Origin: Chitinophagaceae bacterium
GTDB taxonomy: Bacteria; Bacteroidota; Bacteroidia; Chitinophagales; Chitinophagaceae
Length of the DNA: 64,000 nucleotides
NCBI GenBank assembly: GCA_019638625.1
Contig: JAHBTK010000006.1
Coordinates: 62,001 to 126,000 of the forward strand
Direction: 5' to 3'
Below the pieces are notes generated by a model. It saw nothing but the letters and a program-made list of their open reading frames with translations. It was not told the origin of the DNA and did no database searches. Shown piece after piece: positions 33,935 to 43,681 of the stretch. The translations under genes were made by a program, and so were the position numbers. Within the stretch, counting starts at the first letter, position 1. Each line of letters opens with the position of its first letter.

Positions 33935-35800
33935 ATGAAAAAATTAGTTTCTACCCCGGCATTCCTTTGCCTGTTACTGACAACCTACGCCCGTCCTTTT
34001 CAGGCGGATGACAAAAATGTGATTATCAGCAACAAAACGGAAAAGTATGAATTTACCACGGGAGCTTCCGGAGAGCCCGTTATTAAAGGACAGATCAATA
34101 CTACCTTCCGCTGCGAAGGTTTCCGTACCGATATCCGGCATGTAGAGTTTTATGACGACCAGACCTCTATTGAAGACATCTCCCTGAAAGTGAACGGGAA
34201 AAAGGTAAAATTTATTCCCAAACACGAATACTACTCGATAGACAATATTTTTTATTCTGATGCTAGGGTTTGCCACTTCAATGTTCCCCTGGAAAAAAAA
34301 GGTTCGGAAACTGATATTGAAATAACAAAGATCATCAAAGATCCCCGTTATTTCACCAGCGTGTATTTCACAGAGCCCTATTTCACGGAGTCCAAAACCA
34401 TCAGTTTTGTAGTACCGGACTGGATGGTAGTGGAAATTAAGGAATTGAACTTTGAGGGATATGCCATCAGCCGGAAAAACGAAAAAAAAGGCGCTTCCAC
34501 CATATACACATATACCATCCTGAAAGCGGATGCCAGGAAATCGGAATCAAGAAGCCCGGGGCCTTCCTATATATACCCGCATTTGCTGGTAATGAATAAA
34601 TACGCCGATATCGGCGGGAAAAGGATCACTTATTTCAATACCCTTGCTGACCAGTATGCCTGGTATCATCAACTGGTGCAAAAAATAGATAATGACGCTG
34701 CCCTTATAAAACAGAAAGCCGGCGAAATTATCAAAGATGCCAAAACGGATACGGCAAAGATCAAAGCCATATTTCATTATGTGCAGGACAATATCCGGTA
34801 CATTGCTTTTGAAGACGGTATTGCCGGGTTTATGCCAGAGAAAGCCCAGGAAGTGCTGAACAAAAAATACGGCGACTGCAAAGGCATGGCCAACCTGACC
34901 AAAGAACTCCTGAAAGCAGCGGGCTTTGATGCCCGGCTTTGCTGGATAGGTACCAACAGGATCGCCTATGATTATTCCACTCCTTCCCTCTCGGTGGACA
35001 ATCACATGATCTGCGCGTTGAAATACAAAGGTCAATTGTATTTCCTGGATGCTACAGAAACCTATATCGGGTTTGACCAGTATGCCGAACGCATACAAGA
35101 CCGGCAGGTGCTGATTGAAGACGGAGATAAATATATACTGGAAAGGGTACCTCTGCGAACACCCGCACAGAATACCGATTATGAAAAGAAGATCATAAGC
35201 ATCAACGGTACCGCCCTCACCGGCAAGGTGGAGCACAGTTTTAAAGGAGAAAGCAGGGAATGGTTACTGACCCGGCTGCATAATATGAAAAAAGACAAAC
35301 TGAGCTCGGCCCTGGAATCATATCTCTCTGAAGGAAAACAAAAATATGCCATCAACAGCCTCCGGACTTCTGAGTTGAACAGCAGGGATAATGAACTGAA
35401 GATCCAGTACCAGCTCAACCATGCAGACGGGGTATCCAGCTTTGGAGAGGAGTATTATATAGAATTTGATTACAGGAAAGACCTGGAGAACGCGACCATC
35501 GATATTGAAAAAAGAAAACACGATATACTTTTTCCTTACAAACAAAACCTGGTATATGAAACAGAGCTTATCATCCCCGAAGGATATACCGTTTCTCAAA
35601 TACCGGCAACGCTTCACGTAAATGAACCAGCCTATACTTTCAGGGTGGATTACAAAAAAGAAGGTCAAAAAATTCTGTACCGGAAAGAAATCACCATCAA
35701 AGAAACAAGACTCAGGAAATCGGCTTTCGAAAAATGGAATACCGATATTCAACAACTGAAAAAAATGTATAACGAACAGGTTACCCTTATAAAAAAATAG
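33935..35800 (+). CDS. DUF3857 / transglutaminase-like protein (active triad present)
   Basis: Exported protein of 621 residues (signal peptide KKLVSTPAFLCLLLTTYA). It has an N-terminal DUF3857 beta-sandwich region, then a transglutaminase/cysteine-protease-like core with Cys315 in YGDCKGMANL, His357 in VDNHMICAL, and Asp372 in YFLDATETY. The C-terminal part is a DUF3858-like beta domain. Function is unknown; such genes are abundant in Bacteroidota and often come in pairs. The next gene is a paralogue whose start lies 24 bp downstream. Confidence 0.85.
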   Translation: MKKLVSTPAFLCLLLTTYARPFQADDKNVIISNKTEKYEFTTGASGEPVIKGQINTTFRCEGFRTDIRHVEFYDDQTSIEDISLKVNGKKVKFIPKHEYYSIDNIFYSDARVCHFNVPLEKKGSETDIEITKIIKDPRYFTSVYFTEPYFTESKTISFVVPDWMVVEIKELNFEGYAISRKNEKKGASTIYTYTILKADARKSESRSPGPSYIYPHLLVMNKYADIGGKRITYFNTLADQYAWYHQLVQKIDNDAALIKQKAGEIIKDAKTDTAKIKAIFHYVQDNIRYIAFEDGIAGFMPEKAQEVLNKKYGDCKGMANLTKELLKAAGFDARLCWIGTNRIAYDYSTPSLSVDNHMICALKYKGQLYFLDATETYIGFDQYAERIQDRQVLIEDGDKYILERVPLRTPAQNTDYEKKIISINGTALTGKVEHSFKGESREWLLTRLHNMKKDKLSSALESYLSEGKQKYAINSLRTSELNSRDNELKIQYQLNHADGVSSFGEEYYIEFDYRKDLENATIDIEKRKHDILFPYKQNLVYETELIIPEGYTVSQIPATLHVNEPAYTFRVDYKKEGQKILYRKEITIKETRLRKSAFEKWNTDIQQLKKMYNEQVTLIKK

Positions 35801-35824
35801 TCCGTGCCTTTTAAATTATCTGAT

Positions 35825-38062
35825 ATGAAGTTTTTCAATACGCTGTTATCAATTATTCTGCTTATAGCCCTTTCTGTTCCCGTCTTCTCCCAAAATGACA
35901 GCGACTATAAGGTCAGGGCTCAAAAGGTAAGAGAGGAAATATGGAACTGGGACATTCCCGCATTTAAAAACCGGGACATTCCGGATTCGCTTTCCGGTGA
36001 GCCGGCGGTAATACTGGCCCGCCACCAGGAGATAAAAGCGGTCAGTAAAAACAAATTCAAATTCCTGGTGATCACGGCAGCCAAATACAAGGAGATATAC
36101 CTGACAAATACCTACCGGGAAATGGTAAAGATCAATGACAAAGCTACGCTGGACGAGTACTCCGAACTGAGTTACCAAAAATATAAAAGACTGTTCCGGT
36201 TCTTTTCAAGAAAACTGGCAGGCAGGGTTACCATTATCGGCGTAAGGATCTTCAAGCCGGACGGCAGCATGAAAGAGCTTGATATCAGCGAAGAAGTATT
36301 AACAACCGATACGCGGAATGAACAACAAAACAAAATAGCCATATCGGGACTGGAAGTGGGTGATATACTGGATTATTTTGTCAGCCAGCACGACGAGGAA
36401 GAAGTAGGGTCAAGGGTAGAACCCTATGTTTTTATCATGGGCGATGACAAACCGGTATTACATTATTCGGTGCATTGCGAAATAGGCTCTACCTGTGCCG
36501 TTGAATACCGCGCTATGAACGGAGCGCCGGGATTTAAAGTAAGAAAGGATGCCGAAGGAGACAATATACTTGACGTAGAAATGAAAAATCTGGCGAAAGC
36601 GCCGGTTGATCTGTGGATGTCCCCCCTCAGGCAATTACCTATCCTGCGTATGAATATACGGGTAGGCGGTTCCAGGAGGATCAGGAAAAAAGAAGGGGAA
36701 GTGTACAAAAACCCCGACTACCAGTCCGTGATAGAGGAAGTGAAAGTGGATATGAAGGATGATTTTACATTCAACCAGATGCAGATGGCATCCCGCGCCT
36801 ATGCCAACGAAATGAACGCCATGATCAAAAGAGCCCGCAAAAACGATATGGTAACGAAGGACAGCCTGCCCTATTATGTATATTATGCTTTCCGCTATTG
36901 GGTGTTCTACAAGGTAAGTCCCAAAGACAAAATTGTGGTGGGCGCCGAGCGTAATTTTCAGGCGGCTGACAGTAAGCGTTTTTTGCTGATGCTCAGCCTG
37001 ATACTACAGAAACTCAACATCGACAATGAAATCATCCTGGCAACCTCCGTATACGGGCCGGACAGCAAACAGGTTATCCTGACCGGTGATTTCGATTATA
37101 TCATCAAAACAACAGAGGGGAAGCCCATTTATATGTCTGCCGAAGGCGTTTTCACCCACTGCAATTATATTCCCGCGGCAAATGAAGGACAACAAAGCCC
37201 GGTACTGACTCCCAACGCGGTAAATGCCAACAACCTCAAACTCAGGGACGAAGCCCTTCAGAGATTACCGGCTACGACTTTTAGTAAAAACGTGCAGATA
37301 GAAAAGCTGAGAATAAAACTCAGCGAAAATATGGAAGACCTGCAGGTAAACCGGGAGACCATATTAAAAGGGCATTTAAGAACAGGCGAACAAAAAAGAT
37401 TACTGTTGTTTGAAGATTATTATGAAAGCGAAAGAAAAGCACTGGCAATAAAAGAATCTTTTATGGAAGAGTTTGCCGACAGCAGGAAAAACAAAGCTCT
37501 TGCAGATGAATATACTGCCGCTTTTGCCAAAGCAAGAAAGGAGCAAAAGGATCATTTTATTAACGAAGTAACCAGCCAGTTTTCTTCAAAACCCAAAGAA
37601 TTAAAGGAATACGAGATAACCAATATGGCGCTCCGGCACGACAAACCTGATCTTACCTATCACACCAGCTTCGTGATTGAGAACTGGATTAAAAGAGGCG
37701 GAAATAACTATATTATAGATATAGGCAAACTGATCGGCGAGCAACTGGAACTTAAACCGGAACAGTTAAAAAGAAACGTTGATATCTATATGCCTTTTGC
37801 CCGCAGTTTTGAATTTATTATTTCCCTGGAAATTCCGGAAGGATATACCGTAGAAGGAGTTGAAAAGCTTATTGGAAATGTGAGCAATGAAACCGGCAAG
37901 TTCATTACAGAAGCCAGGGTGGAGGGTAATACACTGGGCTTAAAAGTTACGAAAGTGTATAGCCATGCGTTTGAAAAGGCTGCCAAATGGGATCAGCTCA
38001 CTGCCATCATCAACGCTGCCGGTGAGTTTTATTCTTCCAAAATATTGCTGCGGAAAAAATAG
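35825..38062 (+). CDS. DUF3857 paralogue lacking the transglutaminase triad
   Basis: A 745-residue protein with the same DUF3857 domain order as the preceding gene. The frame opens at GTG 35804, but ATG at 35825 (MKFFNTLLSIILLIALSV) gives a clean signal peptide. The aligned core positions differ: DCKGM becomes DSKRF (Ser383), NHMIC becomes DFDYI, and LDAT becomes MSAE. It therefore probably lost enzyme activity and acts as a binding or scaffold partner of the active paralogue (inference). Confidence 0.8.
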   Translation: MKFFNTLLSIILLIALSVPVFSQNDSDYKVRAQKVREEIWNWDIPAFKNRDIPDSLSGEPAVILARHQEIKAVSKNKFKFLVITAAKYKEIYLTNTYREMVKINDKATLDEYSELSYQKYKRLFRFFSRKLAGRVTIIGVRIFKPDGSMKELDISEEVLTTDTRNEQQNKIAISGLEVGDILDYFVSQHDEEEVGSRVEPYVFIMGDDKPVLHYSVHCEIGSTCAVEYRAMNGAPGFKVRKDAEGDNILDVEMKNLAKAPVDLWMSPLRQLPILRMNIRVGGSRRIRKKEGEVYKNPDYQSVIEEVKVDMKDDFTFNQMQMASRAYANEMNAMIKRARKNDMVTKDSLPYYVYYAFRYWVFYKVSPKDKIVVGAERNFQAADSKRFLLMLSLILQKLNIDNEIILATSVYGPDSKQVILTGDFDYIIKTTEGKPIYMSAEGVFTHCNYIPAANEGQQSPVLTPNAVNANNLKLRDEALQRLPATTFSKNVQIEKLRIKLSENMEDLQVNRETILKGHLRTGEQKRLLLFEDYYESERKALAIKESFMEEFADSRKNKALADEYTAAFAKARKEQKDHFINEVTSQFSSKPKELKEYEITNMALRHDKPDLTYHTSFVIENWIKRGGNNYIIDIGKLIGEQLELKPEQLKRNVDIYMPFARSFEFIISLEIPEGYTVEGVEKLIGNVSNETGKFITEARVEGNTLGLKVTKVYSHAFEKAAKWDQLTAIINAAGEFYSSKILLRKK

Positions 38063-38560
38063 TTCCCGCTTCTCTTCCCTGAAGGGGGAGAGTACCCGGT
38101 TGTCTGAAGAAGCAGGGTAACAGGGAAGTTAAAATCTTTTTATACTTAGCTGTTATACTACAAATTAAACGGCAGTGCTGCACCGAACACAATCGGTCGT
38201 ATAAACTTTTACCACGTTGAACTCTCCCCCGCAGTGTCTCGTGAAAATCCTTGTATCATATAGAGGAGCTCTGCAGACTGTCAACCGGTATGCAGATGGT
38301 CTCCTTCTTCAAAAGGACTCCCTGGAAGAACCCTTCCCCCCTGGTTATAATGAGCTGCAATGTACGATCCTGAGATTTGAGGCCTGCAACCGTGCTTTCC
38401 CATACATTCCAATAAAACGGTTCGGAGATACCCAGCTACGCTTCCCCTGCTAATTTATCCGCCTCGGTAAGTAAAATTTTATGGACCTTTTTTACGACTG
38501 TTATTTTGAAGCCGCTGATTATCCATTTCCTACCATTTAGAATTTTATAAACATTAAACA
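38063..38560. other. Intergenic region (498 bp)
   Basis: Starts with a C/G-rich hairpin (CTCTTCCC ... GGGGAGAG, 38072-38092) that may end transcription. A 78-codon plus-strand frame (38217-38453) and a 57-codon minus-strand frame overlap here; neither has recognisable similarity or a convincing start. No function seen. Confidence 0.4.
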
Positions 38561-38950
38561 ATGAAAATCATGAAATCTATGCTGGCCATTTTTTTATTGG
38601 CCGCGTCTTTAACTGCCTGCAAAAAGGAGAAAACGGCAAACAACACTGTACCCGGCATCTGGGTAGGTAAATGGGGCGATGTAGGCCAGACACCTACGGA
38701 GTTTATCAAGTTCGACATCAAAAGCAATGGTACGCTGACCCGCCTGAACCAGCAAAACCAGGTAATAGCCAACGGCACCTGGAAGATGCTGAACAGTGTT
38801 GAATTTGAATGTAACTATGTGCACACCGCCAACGGAGAAGAGCACAGCATTGGCGGATTGTACACCGATTTTAATGGTGAAATAGTGGGTACCTGGGGCT
38901 ATAATTATCACAAAGCCAACGGTGGAACCATAGAACTGAAGAAGCAGTAA
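38561..38950 (+). CDS. Small hypothetical lipoprotein
   Basis: A 129-residue protein with signal and lipobox SLTACKK (Cys at residue 20), probably outer-membrane anchored. The remaining ~105 residues (GIWVGKWGDVG, NGTWKMLN, GTWGYNYHKANGG) read as a small lipocalin-like beta-barrel. Function unknown. Two close ATG codons (38561, 38570) compete as start. Confidence 0.8.
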   Translation: MKIMKSMLAIFLLAASLTACKKEKTANNTVPGIWVGKWGDVGQTPTEFIKFDIKSNGTLTRLNQQNQVIANGTWKMLNSVEFECNYVHTANGEEHSIGGLYTDFNGEIVGTWGYNYHKANGGTIELKKQ

Positions 38951-38992
38951 ATGCAAGATTCTTTTTCTGAAAAAAATAAAAATAGCAGAAAT

Positions 38993-40444
38993 ATGAAAAA
39001 AATAATAGCAGGTTTAATCTGTTGCTGGAGCCTGGTTTCTTTGCAGGCGCAAAACGTAGGCATCGGCACCAATAGCCCTGTTGAAAAATTAGAGATAAAT
39101 GGCGGCGTCAAGATCGGCGCCAGCGGCAATGCCAATCCCGGCACCATCCGGTGGAATGCAGTGAAGAACGATTTTGAAGGGTACAATGGCGCTGCCTGGG
39201 TAAGCCTTACCGGCGGTAAAAACCAGTGGGGCAACCAGCAATCTTTTGTAACGGAAAATGACGCCAGCCAGCATTATCTCATTCATTCCGGCGGTAACCC
39301 GGGCGATTATCTGGGTGAATCAATAGCCATGCACAATGGTATTGCAGTAGCAGGCGCAAGAGGTGATTACAGCAGTAGCGGTAATATTCTCTATTCGGGT
39401 AACGCTTATCTCTATACAAAAGCAGAGGAGGGATGGATGCTCAGAAGGACTATCTTAAACCCAACACCGGCTTATGGCGAAAACTTTGGCGCTGCCATAG
39501 GCATACATAATAATCAGATTATCGTAGGGGCAAATACTGCGCAGGTCAGCAATGTTCGCAAAGGAGAAGCCTATGTATTTCAATATGACCCCGTTTCCTA
39601 TAACCTCACCTTACAGGCAACGCTTGCCGCAATTGACGGAGAGGAGAATGACTATTATGGGTCAAGTGTGGATATTCATGGAGATATTGCCGTAGCAGGG
39701 GCTTTCTTGAAAACTGTTTCAGGCTCCGTCCGTGCAGGGGCAGTTTATGCATATAAGCGTACAGGCAACTCATGGACGCATATTGCCTACTTAACACCGG
39801 CAGACAGGGCACCGGAAGACAGGTTCGGTGCAAAAGTATCGGTAAATGGCAACTGGCTGGCCGTGTCGGCGATTCATGCGATTGTAAACGGTAAGGATCA
39901 GGCAGGTAAGGTTTATCTCTATAAACTGAATAATGCCGGTATCGCCTATGTTTACCACAGTACCATTACCGCTCCCGACCCGGCAACTTACGACAGGTTT
40001 GGCACAGGCTTACACCTTACCGGCGATACATTGGTGGTGGGGGCACCGCGGTACACCGGTTCTCCAAGCGGTGATGGTAACGGAAAGGTAATGCTCTATG
40101 TGCGCAATGGCGATACATGGCAGCACCAGCATACGTTTACCGCTTCGGATGGGAAAAAGGGGGACGCATTCGGTACTTCGGTACGCATCGAGGGGCAGCG
40201 CCTCATCGTAGGGGCATACAGGGCTAAAGTAGGTCCGAACCTAACGCAGGGCAAAGCCTATATGTTTTATAACGACGGAAGCGCCTGGCAGGAGGAAGCT
40301 GTTTTTACCAACTCGGACGGTTCTAACGGCAGCCACTTTGGCTGGGGAGTAGCTATTGAGGGAAATGATGCTGTAATATCTGCCAATTCTCATAATTGGC
40401 AGGGCTATACCAATCATGGGAGGATTTATTTCTTTGAGAGATAA
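38993..40444 (+). CDS. FG-GAP (integrin-like beta-propeller) repeat protein
   Basis: A 483-residue secreted protein (signal KKIIAGLICCWSLVSLQAQ). An N-terminal NVGIGTNSPVEKLEINGGV segment, typical of Bacteroidota trimeric surface/tail-fibre-like proteins, is followed by about seven blades, each with a D-F/Y-G-x-(S/A/T)-V/L and I-(V/I)-(V/A)-GA pattern (FGAAIGIHNNQIIVGA; YGSSVDIHGDIAVAGA; FGTSVRIEGQRLIVGA). The open frame begins earlier at 38951, but ATG 38993 precedes the signal peptide. It could be a surface adhesin. It is in an operon-like row with the next gene. Confidence 0.8.
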   Translation: MKKIIAGLICCWSLVSLQAQNVGIGTNSPVEKLEINGGVKIGASGNANPGTIRWNAVKNDFEGYNGAAWVSLTGGKNQWGNQQSFVTENDASQHYLIHSGGNPGDYLGESIAMHNGIAVAGARGDYSSSGNILYSGNAYLYTKAEEGWMLRRTILNPTPAYGENFGAAIGIHNNQIIVGANTAQVSNVRKGEAYVFQYDPVSYNLTLQATLAAIDGEENDYYGSSVDIHGDIAVAGAFLKTVSGSVRAGAVYAYKRTGNSWTHIAYLTPADRAPEDRFGAKVSVNGNWLAVSAIHAIVNGKDQAGKVYLYKLNNAGIAYVYHSTITAPDPATYDRFGTGLHLTGDTLVVGAPRYTGSPSGDGNGKVMLYVRNGDTWQHQHTFTASDGKKGDAFGTSVRIEGQRLIVGAYRAKVGPNLTQGKAYMFYNDGSAWQEEAVFTNSDGSNGSHFGWGVAIEGNDAVISANSHNWQGYTNHGRIYFFER

Positions 40445-40484
40445 GCTGCCTGTGTCCCTGTCAAAAAATTAAAAAGATACTGCC

Positions 40485-41474
40485 ATGAAAAAAAGAATAT
40501 CGGCTTGCGTATTATCACTGCTGTCTTATTTTGCCTTTTCGCAAAATGTATTGCATATCCAGGATGGTGCTAACCTGTTTATCCAGCCCCAGGCCTTGGT
40601 TAATCTTGACGGATTGGTGCTCACGCCCTCCGGCGATTTGCTTCTTGATAATGTAAGCATCGAAAGAACCACAACGGTTCAGCAGCCTGTGACAAATAGT
40701 TACATACAACGGATATATCGTTTTAATAACGCTATGCCATCGTTCAGCGGCATCATACGTTTTTATTATGAGGAAGATGAACTAAACCAGTTGCCCGAAG
40801 CCACGCTGACACTAAATATTAACAATGGAACTGCCTGGCAGGATTTTAAAACAAATGTTACCCGTGACGGGCAAAACAATTTCGTAGAAACCGGTATCCC
40901 CGTAGCTGTCAGTCTGTATGAACTTACACTGGCATCTGAACAAGCCGCGCTGCCGGTCAGGCTTATTTCCTTTGAAGGAAAAGCCGTTGACGGGGGTACC
41001 CTGCTTACCTGGGTAACGGCAGGAGAAATGGAAAACAAGGGGTTTGACGTACAGAAATCAACAGACGGTGTAAACTTTAGTACTATCGGCTGGGTAGACG
41101 GGCGCCACACTACAAGCCAGGTATCCGCTTATCAATTCACCGACCCGCAGCTTACCGCCACCAGTTACTATCGGCTTCGCCAGGTAGATATGGACGGCAA
41201 GTCAACTTTCAGCAAAATAGTGGTGGTGAAATATACACCGGCACAGGGTTTACATATAACAGCATACCCGAACCCGACTTTTGACGGAAGCATGTCGGTG
41301 CGATTGCCGGATAATACAACAACAGTAACGCTGTTTGATGCAGGAGGAAGAGTATTGAAAACCTGGAACAAGCCGGCAACTCATCATATTGTTCAATTAC
41401 CGGCAGCAGGTATGTATTTGCTACAGGTGCAAACCGGCTCCTCATTACAAACGGTGAAGCTGATCCGTTTATAA
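40485..41474 (+). CDS. T9SS type A sorting domain protein
   Basis: A 329-residue protein with signal peptide (KKRISACVLSLLSYFAFSQ). The C-terminal ~75 residues are a type IX secretion sorting domain (ITAYPNPTFDGSMSVRLP, AGMYLLQVQTGSSLQTVKL). A fibronectin-III-like segment precedes it (LPVRLISFEGKAVDGGTLL, ENKGFDVQKSTDG, YYRLRQVDMDGK), a common Bacteroidota layout. Probably a cell-surface protein; its cargo domain is short and of unknown role. Confidence 0.85.
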   Translation: MKKRISACVLSLLSYFAFSQNVLHIQDGANLFIQPQALVNLDGLVLTPSGDLLLDNVSIERTTTVQQPVTNSYIQRIYRFNNAMPSFSGIIRFYYEEDELNQLPEATLTLNINNGTAWQDFKTNVTRDGQNNFVETGIPVAVSLYELTLASEQAALPVRLISFEGKAVDGGTLLTWVTAGEMENKGFDVQKSTDGVNFSTIGWVDGRHTTSQVSAYQFTDPQLTATSYYRLRQVDMDGKSTFSKIVVVKYTPAQGLHITAYPNPTFDGSMSVRLPDNTTTVTLFDAGGRVLKTWNKPATHHIVQLPAAGMYLLQVQTGSSLQTVKLIRL

Positions 41475-41527
41475 ACAGGTATACCCCTTGCCGGAAATTG
41501 GGAGGTCAGGTTTTTTTTTAAAAGGAA

Positions 41528-41535
41528 TATATTTG
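41528..41535 (+). promoter_or_regulatory. Candidate -7 element of the HEAT-repeat gene
   Basis: TATATTTG matches TAnnTTTG exactly, 52 bp before the ATG. The nearest upstream TTG (41498-41500) is 27 bases away, longer than the usual 17-23, so the call is tentative. Confidence 0.35.
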
Positions 41536-41586
41536 GTTGGCTATCCCGGGTATTTATATGGTAAACCTCAAAATTTTTGACTGCTG

Positions 41587-42375
41587 ATGGGATTTTACGA
41601 CCTGAGCAAGAATGAACGGCTTCAGCTTGTTGATACCATCAACAGGGATGTCCTTGCCGGCATTCAGGGATCAAAGAGCGGAGGCATTGTAAGCTATTTC
41701 TCAGATGAAGATACGTACATACGAAAAACAGCTTACCAGGCAACAGGGAAAATATGGAAAAGGAGCCCGGATCTGCAGCCCAAAATATTAACGTTGCTGG
41801 ATACCCTCCTTACATCAGACAACGAAAAACTGAGGCAAACCGCCATCAATGCGGCAGGCGAAATCGGTACCGGGGAATTTGAAAGGGTAGCGCATTTTTT
41901 CGACAGGGGACTTTTCGACGAACACCCCTCTGTGAGAAATGCCGTGATCGGCTCGATCAAAAAAATGGGCGAAAAAAATCCGCCGCCTGTTTTGAAATGG
42001 GTAAAAAAATATTTGCATCATCCGGATAAGGAGATCCGCAGGGAAATTTGTCATGGTATTGAGTTGAGGGGAAGAACACATCCGCAGGATATTTTACCGT
42101 TGCTCAAAGAGCTTCAATTTGACAAAACAGCCAGAGTGAAAAATACTTTAGTACATGTTTTAGGTCAAATCGCCTATAAAAAAGGCTGCCTTGCAACTGC
42201 GGTTAAGCACCTTAAGCACTGGGAAAATAAGGAGCTTGTACTGCAGGCGCTCGACGAGATTGTTGACGTTCATCACCGCTATAAAAACTTTGCAGAACTA
42301 ACACAGGAAGAGGCAATAAACTATATCGACAAACATTACCGGAACAAACGGAGCGGCAAAAGGCCAACCCGTTAA
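41587..42375 (+). CDS. HEAT-repeat-like protein (DNA alkylation repair-like)
   Basis: A 262-residue alpha-helical protein without signal peptide. It contains serial two-helix repeats (DTYIRKTAYQATGKI; KLRQTAINAAGEIG; SVRNAVIGSIKKMGEK; EIRREICHGIELRG; RVKNTLVHVLGQIAY) matching the HEAT pattern and ends in a basic tail (YRNKRSGKRPTR). HEAT arrays bind proteins or DNA; some relatives are AlkC/AlkD-like, but no specific activity can be claimed. Confidence 0.75.
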   Translation: MGFYDLSKNERLQLVDTINRDVLAGIQGSKSGGIVSYFSDEDTYIRKTAYQATGKIWKRSPDLQPKILTLLDTLLTSDNEKLRQTAINAAGEIGTGEFERVAHFFDRGLFDEHPSVRNAVIGSIKKMGEKNPPPVLKWVKKYLHHPDKEIRREICHGIELRGRTHPQDILPLLKELQFDKTARVKNTLVHVLGQIAYKKGCLATAVKHLKHWENKELVLQALDEIVDVHHRYKNFAELTQEEAINYIDKHYRNKRSGKRPTR

Positions 42376-42388
42376 AACATATACAGCT

Positions 42389-42724
42389 ATGTGGGAAACA
42401 GATTCACTTTGGTTTGAGGTTGCGATAGTAAGCAGCACTATCGCCCTGGGACATATCCTGCTGGGACACTTTGAAGAACGAACCCCCAGGATAAGAAAAC
42501 TGTTTAAGTACCTGATGTCCTTAATCGTGGTGGTAGGACTATCCATATGTTTTGGGAGAACAGTCGCATTGACTGTTTATGCCATTTTCTTCATCCCTGT
42601 TTTGTATATCCACCTGGTTTTGCTGCCCAAAAAAGGCATAAACGGTTGGACGGGCGAACCCAGGTCAAAATACTATGACTATAGAAAATGGGATAAGGAC
42701 ATTTTTAAGAATGAAAAAGATTGA
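42389..42724 (+). CDS. Small hypothetical membrane protein
   Basis: A 111-residue protein with three likely membrane segments (VAIVSSTIALGHILLGHF, LMSLIVVVGLSICFG, TVYAIFFIPVLYIHLVLLP) and a polar tail (GEPRSKYYDYRKWDKDI). It starts 14 bp after the HEAT gene and is probably co-transcribed. No family recognised. Its last codon and stop are part of the repeat at 42719-42740. Confidence 0.7.
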   Translation: MWETDSLWFEVAIVSSTIALGHILLGHFEERTPRIRKLFKYLMSLIVVVGLSICFGRTVALTVYAIFFIPVLYIHLVLLPKKGINGWTGEPRSKYYDYRKWDKDIFKNEKD

Positions 42725-42740
42725 GGTTGTCAACAAATGT
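42719..42740 (+). repeat. Left copy of a 22-bp direct repeat
   Basis: Contains TTGAGGTTGTCAACAAATGT (42721-42740), preceded by GA, identical to the copy at 45424-45445. Both are followed by CTGCTTCTCCGCCTGCGG (here 42763-42780) and later by GGAGTGACAGACTGTTGTA (here 42870-42888), so the two copies belong to one longer degenerate repeat family that brackets the orphan-gene island. Confidence 0.75.
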
Positions 42741-42986
42741 GGAGGGTAATTTGATTGCGGACCTGCTTCTCCGCCTGCGGAAAGGATTTTGCCCGTAGTG
42801 TGTGCACCGGGTTGAGAAACGCTGCGGGTTATCAGGTTGAGGCAACATAAACGGACACCCCCCTTCGCCGGAGTGACAGACTGTTGTACTAAGAGTTCGG
42901 AACCCCAGGTAACGGGCTGCGGAAAAAACAGCGGGCAAAAAAGGGCTCGGAACTCTCTTTACAGCAAAAGGTTCCTGTCGGAAGAA

Positions 42987-43063
42987 GGAGGACCGAAAAT
43001 ACCTCCTGTAAACGCCTTATTTTTTGGTGTTTTTGGAAAACCTGATTTTCTGATATACTACCA
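42987..43063. repeat. Tail repeat A of the orphan-gene array
   Basis: About 77 bp starting GAGGACCGAAAATACCTCC and ending TCTGATATACTACC, lying directly downstream of the minus-strand orphan gene at 43065. It matches the ends of repeats B (43682-43923) and C (44387-44600). Confidence 0.7.
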
Positions 43064-43064
43064 T

Positions 43065-43604
43065 TTATGTCAATGTATAAAGGAATTTAATACGATTCTC
43101 CAAATGTGATCTTGTTCTAACTTTTGTAAGTTGTTTTAAATCAAAAATTGAAATGCCATCATTAACTCCTTCATAAGAAATATTTTTTATAGTCAGTTCG
43201 GATTTTGAAACTTTCGTTACTATTCCAATCGAAAATTCTGTCTTAAAGAAAAAGGTACATACTTCTTTTGAGTCAATTAGTTTACAAATATTTTCACGGA
43301 ACCTATTTTTATTAGAATACAAATATTTTGGGGTTGTTTTACCTTTTACATATCCGTTTTTAACCAGCTTCTCCAACATATTATTATATATTCCCCCTAT
43401 TTCTAAAGACTTTACCATATTCAACAAAATTGCTCTTTTACCTTTTCTTTGTCCAAATTCATCAATAACTTGGAACTCAAATTTATTAATATTTATACCC
43501 TTTACATAACCAATAATCCTACTATTCCAGTCAATAGAATTCAGGCAAATACAAATTAATTTGCCACTATTTTGTACCTTTAAAATTTGGCTTAGCATAC
43601 TCAT
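43065..43604 (-). CDS. AT-rich orphan protein of unknown function
   Basis: A 179-residue protein with many Ile, Lys and Asn residues, much more AT-rich than the surrounding core genes. Beta-rich text occurs (LICICLNSIDWNSRIIGYVKG; NKFEFQVIDEFG; EFSIGIVTKVSKSELTIKNI), perhaps with two small beta-barrel-like halves. No family recognised and no signal peptide. Its place in a row with a SUKH gene and shared repeats suggests an immunity or defence-type cargo gene (inference). ATG at 43604. Confidence 0.65.
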   Translation of the reverse strand: MSMLSQILKVQNSGKLICICLNSIDWNSRIIGYVKGININKFEFQVIDEFGQRKGKRAILLNMVKSLEIGGIYNNMLEKLVKNGYVKGKTTPKYLYSNKNRFRENICKLIDSKEVCTFFFKTEFSIGIVTKVSKSELTIKNISYEGVNDGISIFDLKQLTKVRTRSHLENRIKFLYTLT

Positions 43605-43681
43605 AATTAATCTATCGGTTTGTGCTTTGTTCTCCTTTCTTCAGCTCCCTTTCTCTGATTTTTATTTTTTTCATTTCCTTT
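43605..43681. other. AT- and pyrimidine-rich upstream region of the 179-residue orphan gene
   Basis: T/C-rich tract between the orphan gene start and repeat B. It presumably carries the orphan gene's promoter (minus strand), but no TAnnTTTG match was found. Confidence 0.3.

Noticed and set aside
38217..38453. 78-codon plus-strand frame in the DUF3857/lipoprotein gap
   Set aside because: No domain, Cys/Pro-rich random-looking text, and an equally long minus-strand frame overlaps it; no promoter or start context.
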